Source: Sediminivirga luteola (GTDB lineage Bacteria; Actinomycetota; Actinomycetes; Actinomycetales; Brevibacteriaceae). Taken from it: DNA of 64,000 nucleotides. Shown piece after piece: positions 16,303-23,377 of the stretch. A program made the translations under genes and the position numbers. The stretch lies in assembly GCF_014639315.1 (NCBI RefSeq), contig NZ_BMFY01000009.1:99832-163831 (forward strand). Direction: 5' to 3'. Numbering within the stretch: position 1 is the stretch's first letter; every line of letters begins with the position of its first letter. The notes under the pieces are model-generated. The model searched no databases. It worked only from the letters and a program-made list of their open reading frames with translations, and was not told the DNA's origin.

Positions 16303-16926
16303 ATGACGATGACACGTGCTTCTGTCCTGTTCGGCTCGACGCTTCTGGCCGGAGGGCTGGTCCTGTCCGGTTGCACCGGTGTGGACACCGGCGACCCCGG
16401 CACCGAGCCCGTCACCGTCCCACCTCCCGTCGGCGGCGACGACGGCGCTGCGGAAGCGGACGGCGCCGAGGGCAGCGGGAATCCGGACGGTACCGAGGCC
16501 CCAGGAGGCGGCACCGACGCCGAGGTTCCCAGCCAGTACGCCGGGCCGCTGGCGGCCGTCGCCGCCGCTGAGGAGGAGACCGGGGGCACGGCCTTCGAGA
16601 TCGACTCCGACGACGGCGCTTGGGAGGTCCACGTCGCGGTCGGCGACGATGAGATCGAGGTCCGGGTGGACTCGACGGGCCAGGAGGTCCTGGGCACCGA
16701 GCGCGAAGGCGGGCTGGACTCCGATGACCGCGAAGGCCTGGAAGCCGCGCAGATCTCGCTGAGCGAGGCCGTGATCATCGCGATCAACGAGTCCGGTGCG
16801 AGCGGCCCGCTGGACGACGTGGATCTGACCAGGGAAGACGGCCGGCACGCCTGGGACGTCAACTTCGACGATCTCGAGGTCTACGTGGACGTGACCGACG
16901 GCAGCATCATCAAGATCGACGACTGA
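16303..16926 (+). CDS. PepSY-domain lipoprotein
   Basis: 207 residues. Lipoprotein signal with lipobox LSGC at about residues 21-24, then a long acidic Gly/Asp/Glu linker (25-80). Two PepSY-like units follow: AAVAAAEEETGGTAFEIDSDDGAWEVHVAVGD and ISLSEAVIIAINESG...GRHAWDVNFDD. It is anchored to the outer face of the membrane; PepSY domains are thought to inhibit proteases or act as sensors. Actinobacterial homologues often accompany two-component systems, but none is adjacent here. Confidence 0.8.
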   Translation: MTMTRASVLFGSTLLAGGLVLSGCTGVDTGDPGTEPVTVPPPVGGDDGAAEADGAEGSGNPDGTEAPGGGTDAEVPSQYAGPLAAVAAAEEETGGTAFEIDSDDGAWEVHVAVGDDEIEVRVDSTGQEVLGTEREGGLDSDDREGLEAAQISLSEAVIIAINESGASGPLDDVDLTREDGRHAWDVNFDDLEVYVDVTDGSIIKIDD

Positions 16927-16997
16927 ACGGGTTCACACCCTGGATCGCCCGCGGCGCACCCTCCGGAAGAGTCGGTCACGGGCCCGCCAGCGTCGAC

Positions 16998-17063
16998 TTC
17001 TGCGCCCCGTGCGTGCCCGTCCTGTGCCCGTTCTGCGCCCCGTGCGTGCCCGTCCTGTGCCCG
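16998..17063. repeat. 33-bp perfect tandem duplication
   Basis: Two identical 33-base units (16998-17030 and 17031-17063), each beginning TTCTGCGCCCCGTGCGTG. 33 bases is 11 codons, and the minus strand is open across it, giving the unit AQDGHARGAER. I do not support a gene there: no ribosome site or family match. The gap 16927-17335 otherwise holds only the palindrome at 17283. Confidence 0.8.
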
Positions 17064-17282
17064 GGCGCAGCTGAAGAATGAGGATGGCCACCCCGGGCAG
17101 ATAGTGGCGGCGAGCCCCGGAGGAAGGGCACGGCGGCCGTACCTCGTCGTCATTGTCCCCTCCTCTCCATGCATACCCGGCCTGAGGGCACGCATGGGCG
17201 GTCGTGCGATGCCTCGGTCACGGCAAGTCCCCGGGAACTCATCCCCGTACTGTTGACCACTTCCCGATCGACCCCTAATGTA

Positions 17283-17296
17283 CAACCATATGGTTG
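17283..17296. promoter_or_regulatory. Perfect 14-bp palindrome, probable operator of the DHFR-like cluster
   Basis: CAACCATATGGTTG lies 40 bases before the first gene of the cluster, in the most AT-rich part of the gap. AACCATATGGTT-like palindromes are typical ArsR/SdpR-family targets, and such regulators often accompany DHFR-like or AHSA1 genes. No regulator gene is present locally. Confidence 0.5.
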
Positions 17297-17335
17297 CGCA
17301 TTTAGCGGCGCCAGTTCACCGGTCAGGAAGGGCCT

Positions 17336-17920
17336 ATGGGAACGCTGATCATCACCGCATTCACCTCGCTCGACGGCGTCATGGAGGCTCCGGGAGGCGA
17401 AGAGGGGTACCGCAACGCCGGGTGGAGCTTCAACCAGATCCCCTCGGACGACGCTGCTTACGAACTGAAGGACTATGAGCAGGCAGAGGCCGGAGCGCTG
17501 CTCCTCGGCCGTCGCAGCTATCAAGCTTTCGCACCGATCTGGCCCGCGATGACCGAGGACTTCGCCCGCTACAACACCCTGCCGAAGTATGTGGTCTCCA
17601 CGACCCTGACCGAGAATGAGCTTGTGAGCAATTGGGGCACAACCTCGATCCTCCGCTCCCTGGAAGAGGTCGCCCGGCTGAAGGAGACCGAGGGTGATCC
17701 CATCCTCGTCCACGGCAGCGCCACCCTCGGGCATGCCCTGGCCGATGCCGGCCTGGTCGACCGCTACCACCTGCTGGTCTTCCCTCTGCTTCTCGGCGCG
17801 GGGAAGCGGCTCTTCAGCACGGCCGACAAGGATGCCACCCGCCTGCGCCTCGCCGAGCACGAGGCCTATAGCAACGGCGTGCAGAAGATGGTCTACGACG
17901 TCGTCCGGGCGGAATCGTGA
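17336..17920 (+). CDS. Dihydrofolate reductase family protein (RibD C-terminal domain)
   Basis: 194 residues. Opens LIITAFTSLDGVMEAPGG and has ALLLGRRSYQAFAPIWP, KYVVSTTL, ILVHGSATLGHALADAGLVDRYHLLVFPLLLGAGKRLF, all features of the RibD_C NADPH-binding fold. Such stand-alone proteins are putative reductases of unknown substrate. The next gene overlaps by four bases and is a broken paralogue. Confidence 0.87.
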   Translation: MGTLIITAFTSLDGVMEAPGGEEGYRNAGWSFNQIPSDDAAYELKDYEQAEAGALLLGRRSYQAFAPIWPAMTEDFARYNTLPKYVVSTTLTENELVSNWGTTSILRSLEEVARLKETEGDPILVHGSATLGHALADAGLVDRYHLLVFPLLLGAGKRLFSTADKDATRLRLAEHEAYSNGVQKMVYDVVRAES

Positions 17921-18222
17921 GCACCGTAACCGCGGACATCACGATGTCCCTGGACGGCTATGTGACCGGCCCCGACAGCGAGCTCGGTCGGGGCGGTGAT
18001 GCGATCCAGCGGTGGGCGTTCAACGCCAAGGACTCTCCACGGGACGAGCAGTCCTCGAGCACGCCGCGTCGCGTACCGGGCGACTTCCGTATCCACCCCT
18101 CCCCCGTCCTCATGGCTGCCGGTACCCGCCTCTTCGACCTGGTCGACGAGCGGATCCTGCTCACCCAGACCGACGTCGTCGTCACCGACCACGCCACCCA
18201 CCTCGCCTACCGAGCCGACTAG
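17917..18222 (+). pseudogene. Internally deleted DHFR-like (RibD_C) paralogue
   Basis: 101 residues against about 190-200 for the family. The start VTADITMSLDGYVTGPDS is a good RibD_C N-terminus, and DFRIHPSPVLMAAGTRLFD with THLAYRAD is the C-terminal part. The whole centre, including the NADPH-binding strand, is missing between about residues 45 and 55. The frame stays open, so a protein could be made, but it cannot form the normal fold. Confidence 0.6.
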
Positions 18223-18253
18223 CTGCGGCGGCGCTTTCCAGACAGGAGAGATC

Positions 18254-18553
18254 GTGTCTTTCCAGGCCTACCTCGACAACATCGAGACCAAGACGGGCAT
18301 CACGCCCCGACGATTCACTGAGCTCGCCGCTGAACGAGGTTTCGGGCCCGGCACGAAGGCGGCGCCGATCATCCAGTGGCTCGCCGAGGATTACGGGCTG
18401 GGGCGCGGCCACGCGATGGCCCTCGTCCACGTGATCACTAAGGGTGAGACGGTCAGCGCCAAGCATGTGGGCACCGGAAGCACGCACAGCGACGCCGGGG
18501 ACCGCCTGTGGCTCGACGGCAAGGACACCCGTCCGGAGGACTGGGGATCATGA
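18254..18553 (+). CDS. DUF4287 domain-containing protein
   Basis: 99 residues. SFQAYLDNIETKTGITPRRF and DYGLGRGHAMALVHVI are the two conserved blocks of DUF4287, a small helical domain of unknown function often found beside AHSA1 and DHFR-like genes. GTG 18254 has GGAGAG upstream. The stop overlaps the next gene. Confidence 0.8.
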   Translation: MSFQAYLDNIETKTGITPRRFTELAAERGFGPGTKAAPIIQWLAEDYGLGRGHAMALVHVITKGETVSAKHVGTGSTHSDAGDRLWLDGKDTRPEDWGS

Positions 18554-18957
18554 CGCGCTCGATCAGCATCGCGCTGCCCATCGAGGACCGGGCAAGATCC
18601 TACGCCTTCTACCAGGAGACCCTCGGTCTCAAGCCGATCGGCGAACCGGCCGAGGACGGCGTTCCGGAGCCGCTGCAGTTCCGGCTGGACGAACGCACCG
18701 CGCTGGCGCTGATCCCCAGCGGCGGCTTCAGCTGGGTCATCGGTGGCCGGGAGGTCGCGACGCCAGGGATCAGTGAGGTCCTCTTGGGGCTGAGCGTGGC
18801 ATCGCCCGAGGAGGTGACCGCCGTCGTCGACCGGATGCGCGCCCATGGCGGACGGGTGCTGGCAGAACCCGAACAGCAGGACTGGGGCTTCACCGCCGTA
18901 GCCGCGGACCCCGACGGCCACGCCTGGCAGATCGTCGCCGAGTCCGAGGGAACGTGA
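18550..18957 (+). CDS. VOC family protein
   Basis: 135 residues. ISIALPIEDRARSYAFYQETLGLKP opens a VOC fold; it ends AVAADPDGHAWQIVAE. Coupled by ATGA overlap to the DUF4287 gene, so part of the same small accessory operon. Function unknown. Confidence 0.85.
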   Translation: MTRSISIALPIEDRARSYAFYQETLGLKPIGEPAEDGVPEPLQFRLDERTALALIPSGGFSWVIGGREVATPGISEVLLGLSVASPEEVTAVVDRMRAHGGRVLAEPEQQDWGFTAVAADPDGHAWQIVAESEGT

Positions 18958-18968
18958 AGCGAGGACCG

Positions 18969-19112
18969 ATGACCGGCACCTCGGCCGAGGCTCACCGTGA
19001 ATCGCTGCAACTGCCCAGTGTGCGTGGAGCCATCGCCGAGGCGGTGCCGTTGCTGAGCGGAGAGATGAGCAGCTTCCAGTACGACGTCATAGCCTCGCCG
19101 CTGCGCGACTGA
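18969..19112 (+). CDS. Small hypothetical ORF
   Basis: 47 codons, beginning 12 bases after the VOC gene and preceded by GCGAGGA. No family resemblance or membrane segment. It may be a gene-end remnant; weakly supported. Confidence 0.2.
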   Translation: MTGTSAEAHRESLQLPSVRGAIAEAVPLLSGEMSSFQYDVIASPLRD

Positions 19113-19161
19113 ACAGGGCCGTCGCTCACCGCTCTGCCACCCTGGGCCTCAAGGCCGGTGG

Positions 19162-19235
19162 TGCCCCCGGTGGGACTCGAACCCACACTGAGCGGATTTT
19201 AAGTCCGCTGCCTCTGCCGATTGGGCTACGAGGGC
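19162..19235 (-). tRNA. tRNA with UAA anticodon (tRNA-Leu by anticodon), class I shape
   Basis: Cloverleaf on the minus strand: acceptor GCCCTCG/CGGGGGC, anticodon stem GCGGA/TCCGC with loop CTTAAAA, T arm GTGGG-TTCGAGT-CCCAC, discriminator A. Anticodon UAA reads UUA leucine. The variable region is only five bases, whereas bacterial leucine tRNAs normally carry a long variable arm. CCA is only partly encoded. Confidence 0.85.
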
Positions 19236-19322
19236 GTGCTGACAGTCTACTGACCGGCTCGGTATGACGGTGCCGCTACATCGTCGATCCGCCGTTATGT
19301 CGTCGCTGTGCTCGTATAGATC

Positions 19323-19380
19323 GTCACTCTCCATACGTGTCACCGAGGTCCTGAGACATCACAGTCACTCTCCATATGTG
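19323..19380. repeat. Degenerate 17-bp direct repeats, possible insertion-sequence end
   Basis: GTCACTCTCCATACGTG (19323-19339) recurs with one change at 19364-19380. Between them GTCCTGAGACATCAC (19349-19363) resembles end sequences common in actinobacterial IS481-type elements. No transposase is present. This 19236-19600 gap between tRNA and ndh otherwise holds only the terminator at 19480. Confidence 0.35.
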
Positions 19381-19479
19381 GGGAGCGACGACGTACGGGC
19401 GCAGCGACGATTTAAGCGCGAACGCCTCGGACGGGGCACCGGTCGCAACACGACGCGCTGGCCCGAGCACTCAGCACAA

Positions 19480-19511
19480 CGGCCCGCAGCCCCGTCAGGG
19501 GCGGCGGGCCG
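19480..19511 (-). terminator. Terminator downstream of ndh
   Basis: CGGCCCGC (19480-19487) pairs with GCGGGCCG (19504-19511), and inside it CCCC pairs with GGGG around a GTCA loop. Placed about 90 bases after the ndh stop. Confidence 0.7.
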
Positions 19512-19600
19512 TCGGCGTGTCCCGGTCAGCGTCGGCTGGCGCCGGCAAGGCCAGCACCGGCAGCGCTGATCAGGACCGGGCGCTCAAGCGAAACGAGGCT

Positions 19601-20971
19601 TCAGGAAGCCTTCTCCTTCTTGGGGGCCGGCTTGGACTGCGCGGCCTCCACGAAGTTCTTCCGCGGCACGTCCAGGTCCTTCAGCGGGGTGAGGTCCCGG
19701 CCGAGGATCGCGCTGATGATCCAGTTGGCGAACACGCGCTTCTTGCGGTCCAGCGTCGGGATCGCCGCACCGTGGTAGCCGCGGTGCATCAGCCAGGCGA
19801 GCACGCCGCGCGCTTCGAAGTCACCGATCTGCGAGACGCCCTGGTACAGGCCCAGGCCGGCGACGGAGCCGATGGTCTTGTGGAAGTACTGCTGGAAGTC
19901 GGTGCCGCCGCGCAGCGCCTTGAGCACGTTCGCCGCCAGCACGGGAGCCTGGCGCACCGCGTGCTGCGCGTTCGGCACGCAGAACCCGCCGACGCCGCCG
20001 CCGGTCAGATCCGGCACGGCGGCATTGTCGCCGGCGCCCCAGGCACCCTCGACGACGCCGTTCTCGTCCTCCACCTGAAGATCGGCGCGGACGGTGAGGC
20101 GACCGCGCTCGTCGATCGGCAGATCGGAGTCGATCAGCACCGGGTTGGCCTTCACGCCGGCGGTCCACACGATGGTGTCGGCGTCGAACTCCTCGCCGTT
20201 GGAGAGCTTGACGTGCTTGTCGGTGCAGTCCTGCAGGAAGGTCTCCAGGTACACGTCCACGCCGCGGCGGCGAAGGTCCTCGACGACCCAGCGGGCCTGG
20301 GCCTCGCCGACCTCGGGCATGACCCGGGCCATGCCCTCCACCAGCACGAAGCGGACGTCGGACTGGGTAAGGGTGTCGTACTGGGCGATGGCGTCGCGGA
20401 CCATGTCCTCCAGCTCGGCCAGGCCCTCGATGCCGGCGAAGCCGCCGCCGACGAACACGATGGTGAGCAGCCGGCGGCGCTCCTCGTCGTCTTCCACCAG
20501 GGATGCCTCGGCCACGCGGCTGAGCACGTGGTCACGCAGCGCGACGGCCTCTTCGATCCGCTTGAGGCCGATGGCCTCCTCCTCCAGGCCCGGGATGGGC
20601 AGGGTGCGGGCGACGGAGCCGGCGGCCAGGACGATGTGGTCGTAGTCGAGCTCGAAGGCCTCGCCGGTCTCCGGCTCGATGACCGCGGAGCGGTCGGCGT
20701 GCTTGATGGAGGTGACCTTGCCGGTGATGACCTCCGCGCCGGGCAGGTTGCGGCGCAGCGGCACGACGGCGTGCCGGGGCTCGATCGAGCCGGCCGCGAC
20801 CTCCGGCAGGAACGGCTGGTAGGTCATGTAGGGGTTCGGGTCGACCACGGTCACGGTCGCCTCGCCACGGCCGAGCTGCTTGAGCAGCAGCCGGGCAGTG
20901 GTCAGGCCGAGGTAGCCGCCGCCGACGATGAGAATACGAGGACGCAGTGTGGAGTTCCTGATGAGTGCCAT
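19601..20971 (-). CDS. ndh: Type II NADH dehydrogenase (NAD(P)/FAD-dependent oxidoreductase)
   Basis: 456 residues. Transfers electrons from NADH to quinone without pumping protons. The first Rossmann motif ILIVGGGYLGL binds FAD; the second, IVFVGGGFAGIEGLAEL, binds NADH; WGAGDNAAVPDL is the FAD-binding end. A C-terminal amphipathic region (HRGYHGAAIPTLDRKKRVFANWI) should attach it to the membrane. ATG 20971 lies six bases from TACGAT, a -10-like box, so the mRNA is probably leaderless. The frame continues upstream without homology. A Rex-like operator covers its -35 region. Confidence 0.92.
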   Translation of the reverse strand: MALIRNSTLRPRILIVGGGYLGLTTARLLLKQLGRGEATVTVVDPNPYMTYQPFLPEVAAGSIEPRHAVVPLRRNLPGAEVITGKVTSIKHADRSAVIEPETGEAFELDYDHIVLAAGSVARTLPIPGLEEEAIGLKRIEEAVALRDHVLSRVAEASLVEDDEERRRLLTIVFVGGGFAGIEGLAELEDMVRDAIAQYDTLTQSDVRFVLVEGMARVMPEVGEAQARWVVEDLRRRGVDVYLETFLQDCTDKHVKLSNGEEFDADTIVWTAGVKANPVLIDSDLPIDERGRLTVRADLQVEDENGVVEGAWGAGDNAAVPDLTGGGVGGFCVPNAQHAVRQAPVLAANVLKALRGGTDFQQYFHKTIGSVAGLGLYQGVSQIGDFEARGVLAWLMHRGYHGAAIPTLDRKKRVFANWIISAILGRDLTPLKDLDVPRKNFVEAAQSKPAPKKEKAS

Positions 20972-20977
20972 GTGCCC

Positions 20978-21006
20978 ATCGTAGGCGATTGTGAAAGTTT
21001 TCACGA
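20978..21006 (-). promoter_or_regulatory. ndh promoter with Rex-like operator
   Basis: TTGTGAAAGTTTTCACGA (20989-21006) matches the Rex consensus TTGTGAAnnnnTTCACAA at all but one position. The -10-like TACGAT (20978-20983, minus strand) is 17 bases from the hexamer at 21001-21006, which lies inside the operator. Rex senses NADH/NAD+ and represses respiratory genes in Actinobacteria, including ndh-type genes. A bound repressor would block the -35 region. Confidence 0.65.
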
Positions 21007-22296
21007 TTTGGGGGCGCGCTGCGGCTTGAGCCGCGCGGCAAGCGCTATCACCAGGGTGAACACTGCCGCCAGTAGCAACCCGGAGGTGACGGCGATGCCC
21101 GCCACCGGCAGCGGGGCATGCCGTTGCGCTGCCTCCGCCCGGCCGGGCTCCAGCCGCTGCACTACGGCATCCGTCCCGGCCTCGTCGGGAGTCTCGATCG
21201 GCTCGGTGCGCAGCGGCTCGGCCTGCCGGTGCATCGCCACCCACGCCTCCAGGTCCCCGAGCGTCTCAGCCGACCCGGTGGCGCGCGAGGCGAAGGCCGC
21301 GGGCGGGTCCACCCGGCCGTGGCCGACAGCGGCATCGGGCAGTTCACCGTCGTGTCCGGGCACCGGCCGCGCGGTCTGAAGCAGGCGCGCGGCGATGTCC
21401 TGGGCGGAGGCCTCCGGGTCACCGGCGCGCATGAGCGCCGCCACCCCGGCGACGATCGGGGCGGCGAAGGAGGACCCCTCGGCCAGGCCGGTCCCGCCCT
21501 CGTGCCATGCCACGGGGATCTGCACGCCGGGACCCATCAGGTCCACCGCGGTGCCCGGCGCCGAGGCGTCCGGTGCGAGCCGGCCCTCCCGGTCCAGGCC
21601 GCCGACGCCGAGCACCCCGGGCATCGTCGACGGGGACCACGCCTGCTCGGCACCCTGACGGCGGTTCCCCACGCACGCGATGATCAGCACGTCCTTGTCC
21701 ATGGCGTACTGGAAGGCCTCGTCCCAGCTCTCCGGCCACGACGGCTCGGACCAGCCCAGGGAGAGGTTGATGACATCCGCTCCCTCGTCGGCGGCCCAGC
21801 GGACCGCATCGGCGACCTGGTCGCGTGCGCCGGGGACGTCATCGGGCCCTCCCCCGCCCAGCCACACGGAGGCGGAGAGCAGTTCGGCCTCCGGCGCCAC
21901 GCCCGTGGGGTTGCCGTCCTGACCGTTGCCAGCGATCACGCTGGCCACGGCGGTGCCGTGGAAGAGGACGTTCTGGGCGCCGATGGGTTCGGTGCCGTCG
22001 GTGCCCGGGTCACCGAAGCTGCGCGCCCCGGCGAGCTCTGGCAGGCCGGGGTGCGAGTCGTCGACGCCGGAGTCGATCACGGCGACGCGCGCGCCTTCCC
22101 CGCGGGTCTCCTCCCAGATCTCCTGAATCCCGAGCTGCTCGAGGTACCAGGCTTCGTGGGCGGCGGCGGGCAGACTGGCCGGCAGCGGCGCCACCAGCAG
22201 CGGAGCGGCGAGCAGCAGCGCCGCCGCCAGATGCAGGAGGCGGCGCGCGGCGGGGCTCGCGGGGCGTGGCCGTCGCGGGGCGCGGGACCGGGGCAT
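21001..22296 (-). CDS. Subtilisin-like S8 serine protease, mycosin-like
   Basis: 431 residues. N-terminal signal helix, then a peptidase S8 domain with catalytic Asp (VAVIDSGVDDSHP), His (FHGTAVASVIAG), the oxyanion region (IIACVGNRR) and Ser (GSSFAAPIVAG). A C-terminal membrane helix and basic tail (AARLKPQRAPKS) anchor it facing outward, the MycP layout. No type VII secretion genes are near, so the substrate is unknown. ATG 22296 lies eight bases after the Ppx stop; ATG 22320 is also in frame and would overlap it. Neither has a clear ribosome site. Confidence 0.85.
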   Translation of the reverse strand: MPRSRAPRRPRPASPAARRLLHLAAALLLAAPLLVAPLPASLPAAAHEAWYLEQLGIQEIWEETRGEGARVAVIDSGVDDSHPGLPELAGARSFGDPGTDGTEPIGAQNVLFHGTAVASVIAGNGQDGNPTGVAPEAELLSASVWLGGGGPDDVPGARDQVADAVRWAADEGADVINLSLGWSEPSWPESWDEAFQYAMDKDVLIIACVGNRRQGAEQAWSPSTMPGVLGVGGLDREGRLAPDASAPGTAVDLMGPGVQIPVAWHEGGTGLAEGSSFAAPIVAGVAALMRAGDPEASAQDIAARLLQTARPVPGHDGELPDAAVGHGRVDPPAAFASRATGSAETLGDLEAWVAMHRQAEPLRTEPIETPDEAGTDAVVQRLEPGRAEAAQRHAPLPVAGIAVTSGLLLAAVFTLVIALAARLKPQRAPKS

Positions 22297-22304
22297 CGGG
22301 CTGT

Positions 22305-23237
22305 TCAGCTCAGACTCCATGCGATGCCGTCGAGGATGTCCCGTTCGCTGGTCAGGATCGCGGGCTCGCCCGCGCGGTCGCGGAGGCGTTCGACGACGCG
22401 GTCGTAGATCAGCGCGCCGGTGGCGATCACGTCCGCGCGGCCGGGGTGCATATAGGGCAGGGCGGCGCGCTCGCCGGCGGTCATCTCGGCCAGTTCCCGG
22501 GCAGCGGCGGTGACCTGGGCCGCCTGCAGCCGCGCGCCGTGAATCCGCTCGGGCCGGTAGCCGTCCAGACGGAGGATGTGCGCGGTCAGCGTCGTGACGG
22601 TTCCGGCGACGCCGACGAGGGTGCGCACCCCGCTCAAGCTCACATGCGTCTCGGCTTCGTCGAGGGCGGCGTCGATGTCCGCGAGCGCGGCCGCGCGGGC
22701 CTCGGCGGTGATCTGCTCACGGCCGGTGTGCCGCTCGGTCAGACGCACGCAGCCGATGTCCATGCTCCAGGCGGCGGCCACGCCGGAGTCGTCGCCGAGG
22801 ACGAGCTCGGTGGAGCCCCCGCCCAGATCGCACACCAGATAGGGCGCCTCGGCGCCAGTCAGCCCGCGGGTGGCGCCGTCGAAGGAGAGCGCGGCTTCCT
22901 CATCGCCGGAGATCACCTCGGGGCGGACGCCGAGCCGTTCCTCGATGCCGGAGAGGAAGACCTCGCGGTTGGCCGCGTCGCGGGTCGCGGAGGTCGCAGT
23001 GAAGCGGATCCGCTCGGCGCCCTCGCGCCTGACGACCGCCGCGAACTCCTCGGTGGCGGCGAATGCCCGCTCCAGTGCTTCCGGGGCGAAGGCCCCCGTG
23101 GCATCGACGCCCTGACCGAGCCGGACGATGCGCATGTCCCGCACCACATCGGTCGCGGTGCCGGCATCGGCGTCGATGTCGGCGATGAGGAGGCGCAGGG
23201 AGTTGGTGCCGCAGTCGAAGGCCGCTACTCGTGTCAT
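22305..23237 (-). CDS. Ppx/GppA phosphatase family protein
   Basis: 310 residues. AFDCGTNSLRLLIAD is the phosphate-1 motif and YLVCDLGGGSTELVLG the phosphate-2 motif of the ASKHA fold. Short actinobacterial type, predicted exopolyphosphatase or guanosine pentaphosphate phosphatase; the two cannot be separated by eye. It precedes the mycosin gene in one operon downstream of ftsB. Confidence 0.88.
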   Translation of the reverse strand: MTRVAAFDCGTNSLRLLIADIDADAGTATDVVRDMRIVRLGQGVDATGAFAPEALERAFAATEEFAAVVRREGAERIRFTATSATRDAANREVFLSGIEERLGVRPEVISGDEEAALSFDGATRGLTGAEAPYLVCDLGGGSTELVLGDDSGVAAAWSMDIGCVRLTERHTGREQITAEARAAALADIDAALDEAETHVSLSGVRTLVGVAGTVTTLTAHILRLDGYRPERIHGARLQAAQVTAAARELAEMTAGERAALPYMHPGRADVIATGALIYDRVVERLRDRAGEPAILTSERDILDGIAWSLS

Positions 23238-23377
23238 AGGGAAAGCCTAACGGTCTGACCTGGGCGTCCGGGCGTGACGGCACCACCGGTCGGATCGCGG
23301 CGCCGGCGCAGCGAAGTCCATGCCGTCCATGCTGTCCCCGTCATGGCGCCTATCCCCCCGGTGCACGCGCTTCCGGC

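Noticed and set aside
16881..17285. Minus-strand ORF containing the 11-residue tandem repeat
   Set aside because: No ribosome site and no family resemblance; it begins and ends inside unrelated sequence.
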